From an uncultured Lachnospiraceae bacterium (GTDB lineage: Bacteria; Bacillota_A; Clostridia; Lachnospirales; Lachnospiraceae), in NCBI GenBank assembly GCA_946630765.1, contig CAMOZF010000111.1, forward strand, positions 1-6,337: 6,337 bases of DNA, in the 5' to 3' direction. Numbering within the stretch: position 1 is the stretch's first letter; each line of letters begins with the position of its first letter. Below, in pieces: positions 1 through 5,786 of the stretch. Both the position numbers and the translations under genes were made by a program. Below the pieces are notes generated by a model. The model saw only the letters and a program-made list of their open reading frames with translations. It was not told the DNA's origin and did no database searches.

Positions 1-1222
1 GCTGCTTCTGATACCATTTCACGGCATCGGGATTCGTAAAGTCGACGATCGCAAGGCCCGGCTGCCACATATCCCACTGGAAGACGGAGCCGTCCTTCCG
101 CTTAATGAAATAGCCGTTTTCAGCGCCTTCTTTGAAGATGTCGCCTTCCTGGCCGACGTAGGAATTGATCCAGCAGCAGACCTTGATGCCCTTCTCGTGA
201 ATCTTCGCGATCAGGCCCGCCGGGTCCTCAAAGACCTTGCTGTCCCAGACAAAGTCGGTCCAGTGGAAATCGCGGAGCCAGCAGCAGTCAAAATGGAATA
301 CAGAAAGCGGAATGCCCCGGTCCAGCATGCCGTTCACAAAGCTCATGACGGTCTCGCTGTCATAGCTTGTCGTAAAGGAAGTCGACAGCCACAGGCCGAA
401 GGTCCACTGCGCCGGAAGCGCCGGCTTTCCGGTGAGGTCGGTATAGCGGCGAAGCACATCCCGAAGGTCCGGTCCGTTGAAAATAAAGTAATCGAGGCTC
501 TCTCCCGCCACGGCAAAGCCGACCTTTGACACCTGCTCGGTGCCGACTTCGAATTCAACCGTCTCCGGATGATTGACAAAGACACCGTAGCCCTTGCTGG
601 AAAGGTAGAAGGGAATATTCTTATAGCTCTGCTCGGTGCAGGTGCCGCCGTCTTCGTTGCGGATCACGACCGACTGGCCGTTCTTGACAAAGGTACCGAA
701 GCGCTCGCCGAGGCCGTAGATCTGCTCGTCTACGCCAAGCGACAGGCGCTCGGACATCCAGGAATGCCCCGGCTTGTCATACATGAAGCCGGTCCAGCCC
801 TCCTTGATGAAGGCGAGGTCCCGCTGGGTGCTCTTCGTGATGACCTGACCGTCTCTTGAGTAGGTCATGCTGAACGGATCCTTCGTAATCGTAAGTGCAA
901 GGGAACCGGAACGCACAACGATTGCTTCCTCGGTCTCTTCCGCGTCAATCGGCGCGTTCTCGTCGAGATTCAGCCCGAAGGACGGCCCTTTTTTGATACC
1001 GCCGATGTGGCGCACGGTCTGCACGCGGATGACTTCCGGCGCGGGGGTCGTCACGGTAATCGTCAGCACAATGCCGCCGAGCGTCGCGCCGTGTCCCGTA
1101 ATATAAGCCTCCGGCGCGAGGAAACGCACCTGGTGTTCATCGATTTCAATCTGAAGCGCCTGCTTCGGCCAGAAGGCCTGAACGCCTTCCTTGGTCAGCC
1201 AACAGCCGTTTTCATACTGCAT
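1..1222 (-). CDS. yicI: GH31 alpha-xylosidase (YicI-like), 3' end cut off by the window edge
   Basis: Cytoplasmic glycoside hydrolase of family 31, predicted to remove alpha-1,6-linked xylose from the non-reducing end of isoprimeverose and xyloglucan oligosaccharides. The first 407 residues are visible; E. coli YicI has 772. They comprise the N-terminal beta-sandwich, with GLGERF at 170-175 and KNIPFY after it, then the start of the (beta/alpha)8 barrel with FGLWLSTSFTT at 275-285, FHFDCCW at 309-315 and WQPGLAI...DFTNPDA near the edge. This matches YicI closely at a constant offset of 6 residues, so the nucleophile (YicI D416) would be about residue 422, just outside the window. No signal peptide is present. 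The start is ATG at 1222, preceded by AAGGAGG 8 nt upstream. It has its own promoter and probably forms a separate unit from the gene at 1301-1966. One oddity is that the YicI C307-F308 specificity pair reads C-C here. The family is very secure; the exact substrate is less so. Confidence 0.95.
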   Translation of the reverse strand, partial: MQYENGCWLTKEGVQAFWPKQALQIEIDEHQVRFLAPEAYITGHGATLGGIVLTITVTTPAPEVIRVQTVRHIGGIKKGPSFGLNLDENAPIDAEETEEAIVVRSGSLALTITKDPFSMTYSRDGQVITKSTQRDLAFIKEGWTGFMYDKPGHSWMSERLSLGVDEQIYGLGERFGTFVKNGQSVVIRNEDGGTCTEQSYKNIPFYLSSKGYGVFVNHPETVEFEVGTEQVSKVGFAVAGESLDYFIFNGPDLRDVLRRYTDLTGKPALPAQWTFGLWLSTSFTTSYDSETVMSFVNGMLDRGIPLSVFHFDCCWLRDFHWTDFVWDSKVFEDPAGLIAKIHEKGIKVCCWINSYVGQEGDIFKEGAENGYFIKRKDGSVFQWDMWQPGLAIVDFTNPDAVKWYQKQ

Positions 1223-1248
1223 AGGATGCTCCTCCTTGAGGTGATAGT

Positions 1249-1276
1249 CTGATTGATACGATCATAGCACAATCAG
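1249..1276. promoter_or_regulatory. Candidate operator: inverted repeat over the -10 box
   Basis: A perfect 7-bp inverted repeat, CTGATTG (1249-1255) and CAATCAG (1270-1276), is separated by 14 bp and centred on the -10 box of the GH31 promoter. A repressor bound here would cover the -10 box and transcription start, as expected for sugar-controlled repression. The arms are short, so chance is possible, and no regulator family can be named from the sequence. Confidence 0.4.
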
Positions 1277-1289
1277 GGCGATTTCACAA
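1261..1289 (-). promoter_or_regulatory. Sigma-A-type promoter of the GH31 gene
   Basis: On the minus strand, TTGTGA (1289-1284) and TATGAT (1266-1261) are separated by exactly 17 nt, and TG stands one base before the -10 box (extended -10). Transcription would begin near 1254, giving a leader of about 30 nt with the AAGGAGG site at 1231-1237. It lies in the only gap between the upstream gene's stop (1301) and the GH31 start, so it should give the sugar gene independent expression. Confidence 0.75.
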
Positions 1290-1300
1290 GCAGACATTTT

Positions 1301-1966
1301 TTACATCCGTGTCAGTCCGGGCTGCTCGGGATTTTTGCCGTTATCTCCAAGGCGGAAGTTCGGATCCTCCTTCATCTCCTTCCAGGCCTGTTGGCTTTGC
1401 TTTCTGAGCGCTGCAGGGTCAAAGCCCATGTCCTTCAGGACCTTGTCCACGTCTGCATCGACCTTCTGCTGATGCTCCATGTCCCTGACATAGGTATTCG
1501 TCACATCCCGCGCAAACTGCTCGCCGTCCCGGTCTCCGATCGACTGCAGCGTATTTTTGGCTCTTTCGGGATTGCCGTCGGCCTTCAGCCAGTTCATTAC
1601 ACTGTTTTTTTCCGCCTTCTGGATGTTAAGGGAGATCGCGGCCGGATCCAGTTCGTCCTCAAGCTTTTTCGGATCCAGTTTGCCGGTCTCATCCATCGCG
1701 TAGCCAAGAAGAACCATGTACTCCTTCGTCACACGGTCGGCGTTTTCGGTCAGCTCCTTCGTGCGTTTCTCATCCTTTTTCTCCATGGCAAAATCCAGCT
1801 GTTTCGCCATGGAAGATGCCTCCATCTGAAGCATCTGGAGCCGGTTTTTCACTTTTGTTGTCCCGCCTCCAAGAATCGCGTCCAGTCTGCGGTTCATTTC
1901 ATCGTTTGAAATCTGCGGCGCGTTCGGGTCGGATTTCTGTCTGAGATCTCTTTCTTTTTTTGGCAT
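1301..1966 (-). CDS. MPKK-family protein of unknown function, 221 aa
   Basis: Function not recognised. It is a soluble, highly charged, mostly helical protein without cysteine, signal peptide or membrane segment. The region around residues 22-85 (NDEMNRRLDAIL and following) looks like a long helical or coiled-coil stretch. Residues 174-191 (DKVLKDMGFDPAALRKQS) match 12 of 18 positions of the C-terminus of the 677-residue protein encoded upstream, and both begin MPKK. The tail after the motif (about 30 residues, rich in N, P, G and Q) looks disordered. The start is ATG at 1966 because AAAGGA sits 7 nt upstream. The open frame continues to 2233, but that part lies in the repeat element and does not resemble this family. 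No clear promoter is visible directly upstream, so it may rely on read-through across the repeat element or on a promoter I cannot see. It could be an effector, structural or stress protein; none of these can be supported. Confidence 0.8.
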   Translation of the reverse strand: MPKKERDLRQKSDPNAPQISNDEMNRRLDAILGGGTTKVKNRLQMLQMEASSMAKQLDFAMEKKDEKRTKELTENADRVTKEYMVLLGYAMDETGKLDPKKLEDELDPAAISLNIQKAEKNSVMNWLKADGNPERAKNTLQSIGDRDGEQFARDVTNTYVRDMEHQQKVDADVDKVLKDMGFDPAALRKQSQQAWKEMKEDPNFRLGDNGKNPEQPGLTRM

Positions 1967-1985
1967 AATGATGTCCTTTCTGAAA

Positions 1986-2234
1986 TATGATGATGTCAAG
2001 GTCAAAAGCCGTTCCGACACGCACGCTTGCATGCTGGTTACAGGCGCATAGAAATCTGTGATTTCGTCCTGCGCCGTATCGAGCGAAGCGGGTGGAGGAG
2101 GAAAAGGCTCTTTGACCGTTCTGCATGGAGCACGTAGTGGAGATTTATCTCCACGATAGTGCGAAATGAAGGCGCCAAGTGGGAGTGCGCAGCACGGAAC
2201 TTGGCGTGACAACCCTTTTGACCTTACCATCATA
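1986..2234. mobile_element. MITE-like repeat element with terminal inverted repeats and internal hairpins (no ORF)
   Basis: A 249-bp stretch is bounded by inverted repeats. TATGATG...AAGGTCAAAAG at 1986-2008 matches the reverse complement of 2215-2234, apart from a 3-nt length difference in the middle. Inside are several stems. CGCCAAGT/ACTTGGCG (2173-2180 with 2199-2206) encloses GTGC/GCAC. GTGGAGAT/ATCTCCAC (2137-2144 with 2147-2154) is flanked by GCAC/GTGC. GGCGCA/TGCGCC (2043-2048 with 2070-2075) encloses GAAATC/GATTTC. It carries no transposase; open frames through it do not resemble proteins. This is the architecture of a non-autonomous miniature element moved in trans, or of a structured intergenic repeat. 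It fills the gap between the two MPKK genes at 1301-1966 and 2246-2403. No target-site duplication was identified with confidence. Confidence 0.6.
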
Positions 2235-2252
2235 TGATGATAAGGTCAAAGG
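2214..2252. repeat. 39-bp near-perfect palindrome at the element's right end
   Basis: CCTTTTGACCTTA faces TAAGGTCAAAGG around a central CATATG (2231-2236). The two arms pair throughout, apart from one bulged A and one G-T wobble. The left arm is the terminal repeat of the 249-bp element. The right arm is a third, outward-facing copy of the same repeat. As RNA on the minus strand it would form a hairpin of about 19 bp, but no U-run follows, so it is not a canonical intrinsic terminator. The stop codon of the frame-shifted small gene (2246-2248) lies in its right arm. Confidence 0.75.
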
Positions 2253-2403
2253 TCTGCCTGCCGGATACCGAGTTCTCCGGGTTCCAGGCCTTCTTTTTTC
2301 ATCAGTTTATCGGCTTCGGCTGCCGCGTTCTTTTTCGCATAAGCTGAAGTCTTCGGCGCGTTCTTTTCGGCGCCGTCATTTCCTGGATCGTTTTTTTCGG
2401 CAT
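2246..2403 (-). pseudogene. Small MPKK-family gene, frame-shifted at an A7 run (52 aa if restored)
   Basis: An ATG at 2403, with GGAGAG 4 nt upstream, lies 21 nt after the stop of the 677-residue gene, so the two form an operon. In the starting frame it reads MPKKTIQEM and then 24 basic residues, unlike the neighbours, to a stop at 2302-2304. Adding one base to the A7 run right after the start codons, or a -1 ribosomal shift there, gives MPKKNDPGNDGAEK. This then becomes an Ala/Lys-rich segment ending ADKLMKKEGLEPGEL, with a stop at 2246. That ending matches the family's C-terminal motif (D..L.K.G..P..L). The family resemblance appears only after the shift. The gene is therefore a recently broken copy, a slippage-dependent gene, or contains a homopolymer sequencing error. 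Its last codons run into the palindromic repeat, so the native C-terminus may have been lost. Confidence 0.6.
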
Positions 2404-2424
2404 GCTTCTCTCCTCATCAGCTCA

Positions 2425-4458
2425 TCAGTTCAGGTTCAGCGGTCCGGCTTCGGTGCTTTCCTTTCTAAGCTTCGCGGGATCAAAGCCCGCTTCCTTCAGC
2501 CACTCGTCCGCCTTGGCGCTGATCTTCCTGTCGTAGGCCCTGGTGCCCTCCGGGGCAACCCATTCCGCCCGTTTCACGCCGTACTCGCTAAGATCGACAT
2601 AATCATCATCCATCGGCCCGACATTCCGGACTTCGTTCGTCCGCTTCACAATCTGATCCGCGTACTGCCGCATCCCGGGCACATGGTCGTCGACGACCGA
2701 AAGCACGTCGAGGCTGTTGTCAAAGCGCGCCTGGCTCGAGCTGTAGAAGCGCTTGCTCTTCTTGCCCTTGGTGTAGGTCTGCAGGTTTCCGAGGAGTTTT
2801 CCGTTCTCCAGTATCAGCTTCTCGCCGATCTTCGGATCCTTCGGATCAAGCTTCGCGATGGCATCGACGCTTTTCTTCATCGCCTGATACTTCGCGGACT
2901 GGCCTTCGGCGGGCACCATCGCCTCGGAGAGCGCCTTCATCTTTCGGATGTACTCCGCCTGCTCCTCCTTCGGGACGCCGAATGTTTTCGTCAGCACCTT
3001 CTGCTGGGCGGCCAAGGCCTTTTCCTTCGTCAAGAGCGCAGTGGAAACCTCATAGTCTGACATCTTCCGGAATCCGTCGCGCGTCAGGTACTCCTTCGCG
3101 ATGTTCTTCACCAGCTTTTCATCGATGGCGCCGTTCTTCGCGGACTGGACGGCATTCGCGGCCATAACAAGCGCGAGATGCTCGCGGCGTTTTCCGGGCG
3201 GATCGAGAATCGCCCGCGCGCCGATATGCTGCGCAATGAATTTGTCGTATGCGGATGCATCTTTATCAAGATCTTTCCCGTACGCTTTCTTAAGCGCACG
3301 GTCGCTCTCCAGCTTAAAGGGCTTCCGCTGGTCGACCTCTTTTCCGAAATAGCCGTAAGTGTCATTCAGGTTATTCAGGCGGCGTTCGCGAAGGATCTCG
3401 TTCCCGGTCGTTTTTACCCAGTCGCGGATCGGCTTCGGCGGCTTATAATCCTTGACGGTGATCGCATTCATCCCCTGGTCGAAGAGCTTTTTCTCATTTT
3501 CGCTGAGCCCCTCGCGCACGGAATCGGAGCCGAATTTCATCTGACCGCGGATCGCATCGGAAATATACCGTTCCTTTGCTTTTTCATAGACCTCCGCGTC
3601 CGTGATTTCCCGGACCTGATAGCCCGGATTCTGCTGCTTTCTCTTCTGTTCGTCCGCTTCCAGCCGTTTCTTATAGAACTCGAAAACACTGGTTTTCCGG
3701 CTGCACTTCAAGCCTTCCGCTGCCGCATTCTGAAACAGGAAGTCCTGTTCCGCGGGTTCGACGAAGTTCGAATCCAGGAATTTTCCCATCGTCATCTTCT
3801 TGATCGAAGCGACGTCCGGGATCGGCGATTCCTTCATGATTTCAGGCGGGAAATCGCCGTTATCCATCACAAACTTGTTCTCGAGATCCTTGTAGGAAGT
3901 GCTGAGCTTCAGCGTCCGGCTGTGAATATCCTTCATATGCAGATAGAACGCCTTATCTTCCCGGTTCTGTGCGTCTTCGGGAAGCGAAAGCAGCTTCGCT
4001 TCATAGTCCCTGCCGCAGTCAAGCGCGATTTTGGCTTTCAGAATTCCCAGGAGTTTAAAGCTTTTCAGACGCTCTGCAAGCGTTCCTGCGGGAAGTACCT
4101 TTTCCTTTAGCTCCTCCTCAAGGACATCCGTCGCTTCAGACAGTTTTTTTCTCGAGTCCCTGTCTGCCGGCATCTGAAGGCTTCCCTTTTCATCATCCGT
4201 GAGGTGACCGTTCAGAACAGTCTCATTATGCTCCTCCAGCTCTCTCTGATATTCCTCGTCGCTTTTGTAGTCTTCCCGCTTCGGCGGCGCAGAAGGGTCT
4301 TTCATCATCTCTTCTGCTGTTAATACCGTGCTGTACAGAGAATAGGTATTCAGATAGTACCAGAGCTTGTCAAGATCCGTTTTCTGCGCGTTCATTCCCG
4401 CAAGGACTTCTTCGTTCAGTTCTTCCTGTGTGGTCTGCGTTAAGGGTTTTTTCGGCAT
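2425..4458 (-). CDS. MPKK-family large protein of unknown function, 677 aa
   Basis: Function not recognised. It is a soluble, lysine- and glutamate-rich, largely helical protein with two cysteines (148 and 252) and no signal peptide or membrane helix. An N-terminal module at about 8-45 contains DLDKLWYYLN (28-37), shared with the small gene at 4644-4802. An acidic, proline-containing linker lies at about 51-90, followed by helical regions to about 560. A basic/serine stretch GKKSKRFYSSSQARFD is at 565-580. The C-terminal motif DEWLKEAGFDPAKLRKES is at 651-668 and is shared with the 221-residue neighbour. The start is ATG at 4458 because AAGGAG stands 5 nt upstream and the encoded MPKK start recurs in two neighbours; the frame is open further upstream but there crosses a promoter. 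Modular sharing of both ends with neighbours suggests common targeting, partner binding or a common fate signal; this is inference. Confidence 0.85.
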   Translation of the reverse strand: MPKKPLTQTTQEELNEEVLAGMNAQKTDLDKLWYYLNTYSLYSTVLTAEEMMKDPSAPPKREDYKSDEEYQRELEEHNETVLNGHLTDDEKGSLQMPADRDSRKKLSEATDVLEEELKEKVLPAGTLAERLKSFKLLGILKAKIALDCGRDYEAKLLSLPEDAQNREDKAFYLHMKDIHSRTLKLSTSYKDLENKFVMDNGDFPPEIMKESPIPDVASIKKMTMGKFLDSNFVEPAEQDFLFQNAAAEGLKCSRKTSVFEFYKKRLEADEQKRKQQNPGYQVREITDAEVYEKAKERYISDAIRGQMKFGSDSVREGLSENEKKLFDQGMNAITVKDYKPPKPIRDWVKTTGNEILRERRLNNLNDTYGYFGKEVDQRKPFKLESDRALKKAYGKDLDKDASAYDKFIAQHIGARAILDPPGKRREHLALVMAANAVQSAKNGAIDEKLVKNIAKEYLTRDGFRKMSDYEVSTALLTKEKALAAQQKVLTKTFGVPKEEQAEYIRKMKALSEAMVPAEGQSAKYQAMKKSVDAIAKLDPKDPKIGEKLILENGKLLGNLQTYTKGKKSKRFYSSSQARFDNSLDVLSVVDDHVPGMRQYADQIVKRTNEVRNVGPMDDDYVDLSEYGVKRAEWVAPEGTRAYDRKISAKADEWLKEAGFDPAKLRKESTEAGPLNLN

Positions 4459-4533
4459 GTTGTCTCCTTCAGTTCTATATATTTTTTCTTCGGTTGATGA
4501 ACTTATCCGTTGGCTTTGGCCTTTTCGCAGGAC

Positions 4534-4565
4534 AGTATAGGCCCTCATGTCCAACAGATGTCCAA
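4534..4565 (-). promoter_or_regulatory. Promoter of the 677-aa gene with an 11-bp-period direct repeat
   Basis: On the minus strand, TTGGACAT occurs twice 11 bp apart (TTGGACATCTGTTGGACAT). After it, TATACT (4539-4534) makes a good -10 box. TGGACA of the first copy (4564-4559) would be a -35 box at 19 nt, longer than usual, which suggests an activator bound to the repeat. The same arrangement, with the same spacing, stands before the gene at 4644-4802. The leader would be about 70 nt. Apart from this promoter and the ribosome binding site, the 185 bp between the two genes hold nothing else recognisable on the minus strand. Confidence 0.55.
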
Positions 4566-4643
4566 CAAGGGGGGAGATTTGCGCTTTTCTCTCTTCTTCC
4601 GGATCATCGTATTCTTTATCCAGATCCGTACTGTCCGGTTCCT

Positions 4644-4802
4644 TCAGCTTTTTTTCGCATCCGCGATCGATTTTTCCAGTGCCGTCACATTTAAAAAGTA
4701 CCAGAATTTATCGAAATCGCTGGTCTGCTTTTCAAAATGGCTGTCGGCTTCCTGCTGCAATTCGTCGAGCGTCTTGTTTTTAAGATCAAATATGCCGGGC
4801 AT
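4644..4802 (-). CDS. Small protein, 52 aa: N-terminal module of the 677-aa paralogue, ending at an A7 run
   Basis: An ATG at 4802 with GGAGG 9 nt upstream and a clear promoter starts a 52-residue frame that ends ADAKKS and stops. Residues 11-38 align without gaps to residues 10-37 of the 677-residue protein, including DFDKFWYFLN (29-38) against DLDKLWYYLN. The stop follows directly on an A7 run. One extra A, or a -1 shift, would replace the final S and continue KKKLKEPDSTDLD and then an acidic segment, which resembles the linker after the same module in the large protein. So either the short protein is the product, or this is a frame-shifted, truncated copy of a longer gene. It is too short for most gene callers; start, promoter and homology make it worth keeping. 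Confidence 0.55.
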   Translation of the reverse strand: MPGIFDLKNKTLDELQQEADSHFEKQTSDFDKFWYFLNVTALEKSIADAKKS

Positions 4803-4842
4803 CTGATGGTTCCTCCACGCTGTTGTAAATTGTATTTTCTAT

Positions 4843-4874
4843 AGCATAGTCCCCGGCGTCCAACAAATGTCCAG
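4843..4874 (-). promoter_or_regulatory. Promoter of the 52-aa gene, twin of the one at 4534-4565
   Basis: On the minus strand, CTGGACAT and TTGGACGC stand 11 bp apart and are followed by TATGCT (4848-4843) as -10. TGGACA (4873-4868) lies 19 nt upstream of it. These spacings are identical to those of the promoter of the 677-residue gene. The sequence between repeat and -10 is similarly G-rich. The leader would be about 35 nt, ending in the GGAGG site. Confidence 0.55.
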
Positions 4875-4884
4875 CAAAAACAGG

Positions 4885-4915
4885 TAAAATATAAAAATTT
4901 TTTTCAAAAATATTT
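4885..4915. other. AT-rich tract between the Fe-S gene and the 52-aa gene
   Basis: This 31-bp stretch is almost pure A and T in alternating runs, and stands out from its surroundings. It lies just upstream of the -35 region of the promoter at 4843-4874, where it could act as an UP element or a curved-DNA site. It also follows the stop of the Fe-S protein gene (4949), but I see no GC-rich stem before it, so I do not call it an intrinsic terminator. Confidence 0.4.
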
Positions 4916-4948
4916 CACACGGAAAGCCGGAAAATGACCGCTGATGCC

Positions 4949-5767
4949 TTACAGCGCGTCTTTCGGGCAGTTTTTGACGCATTCCATACAGAGGATGCAC
5001 TCCGTCCCGTTTTTCCGTTTCCTGCTGTTGTCCGTCACATCGACGTCCATCGGACACACGCGCTTGCACTTTCCGCAGGAAACACATTTGTCCTTGTCGC
5101 ATTTGATGCGGAAAAGCGCAAAATAGCTCATCGGCTTCAGAAAAACTGTAATCGGGCAGATGTACTTGCAGAAGGCGCGGTTGTCCCTGAAGGCAAAGGC
5201 CAGAATGATGCCGACCGCATAATAAAGGACGTTCCCCACGATAAATGCCCAGAACATGATCCGCTCGATGTTCCCGACCTTCGCAAGAAACAGTGCCGCG
5301 ACAAAGATCAGGGAAAGTGCAAAGGTGATATACCGGATCCAGCCGATCTTCTTTCTAGGGCCTTTCGGCACCTTATAAGGCAGGAAGTCCAGCACCATCG
5401 CCGTCCAGCAGGCATAGCCGCACCAGCCTCTTCCGAACAGCAGCGGTCCGAAGATTTTCGCAACGGCATAGTGGATCGTCGCGGCTTCAAATACCCCTGT
5501 GAACAGATAGTACCAGAAGCCCTCGATCTGCATGTTTTCATTGCTGATCAGCCCGAGATATACCAGCATGTACAGTCCGACCAGAAGCTGCACCACCCGA
5601 CGGGCATGCTTGTACTTCCCGATATACAGAAACATGCCCAGCGATATGGAGAGTCCGATATAGCTGAAGTTGAACAGATAAAACAGATTATCCTTCGTGA
5701 GCCACAGGGTCACTGCCACAGTTTCAAATACCGTAAGCATCAGAAGCGGCATCAGGTATTTCTTCAT
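4949..5767 (-). CDS. Membrane-bound 4Fe-4S polyferredoxin (NapH/CcoG-like), 272 aa
   Basis: Integral membrane electron carrier. An N-terminal hydrophobic helix (about 5-22) and further membrane segments at about 30-50, 58-75, 84-103, 145-163 and 170-193 are visible. Between them lies GRGWCGYACW (112-121, C116 and C120), and after them FCKYICP (C200, C204). Both sit where NapH/CcoG relatives have conserved C-x3-C pairs. The C-terminal soluble part has two classic [4Fe-4S] ferredoxin motifs, CVSCGKCKRVCP (228-239) and CILCMECVKNCP (257-268). The family passes electrons across or along the membrane, often to reductases or for metal-centre assembly; the partner here is unknown. The start is ATG at 5767; the ribosome site is weak (AGG or AAGGG upstream), so translation is probably coupled to the upstream cyclase gene, 19 nt away. 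The first C-x3-C pair is followed by W rather than the usual P. Confidence 0.9.
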   Translation of the reverse strand: MKKYLMPLLMLTVFETVAVTLWLTKDNLFYLFNFSYIGLSISLGMFLYIGKYKHARRVVQLLVGLYMLVYLGLISNENMQIEGFWYYLFTGVFEAATIHYAVAKIFGPLLFGRGWCGYACWTAMVLDFLPYKVPKGPRKKIGWIRYITFALSLIFVAALFLAKVGNIERIMFWAFIVGNVLYYAVGIILAFAFRDNRAFCKYICPITVFLKPMSYFALFRIKCDKDKCVSCGKCKRVCPMDVDVTDNSRKRKNGTECILCMECVKNCPKDAL

Positions 5768-5786
5768 GACCTGCCTGTCCCTTCAC

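Noticed and set aside
197..1252. Several plus-strand frames of 79-110 codons
   Set aside because: Shadows of the GH31 gene, whose minus-strand frame is open from 1222 to the window edge and aligns with YicI throughout.
1967..2233. Open frame extending the 221-aa gene by 89 codons upstream
   Set aside because: It lies wholly in the inverted-repeat element, is rich in Pro/Cys/Arg unlike the family, and the MPKK start at 1966 has a good ribosome binding site and matches its neighbours.
2214..2252. Palindrome as intrinsic terminator or as promoter (TTGACC with 17-nt spacing)
   Set aside because: No U-run follows the hairpin on either strand, and the would-be -10 box (TAAGGT) matches the consensus poorly.
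2413..2428. Tandem CTCATCAG repeat at the end of the 677-aa gene
   Set aside because: Only two 8-bp units, overlapping the stop and the leader of the next gene; most likely chance.
2179..4110. Long plus-strand open frames (293 and 310 codons), plus one of 172 codons at 1391-1909
   Set aside because: They are antisense shadows of the two MPKK genes: basic and hydrophobic composition typical of reversed Lys/Glu-rich coding, no ribosome sites, no recognisable domains.
4885..4948. Possible terminator after the Fe-S gene
   Set aside because: There are T-rich runs but no stable GC-rich stem directly before them on the minus strand; the A/T blocks do not pair well with each other.
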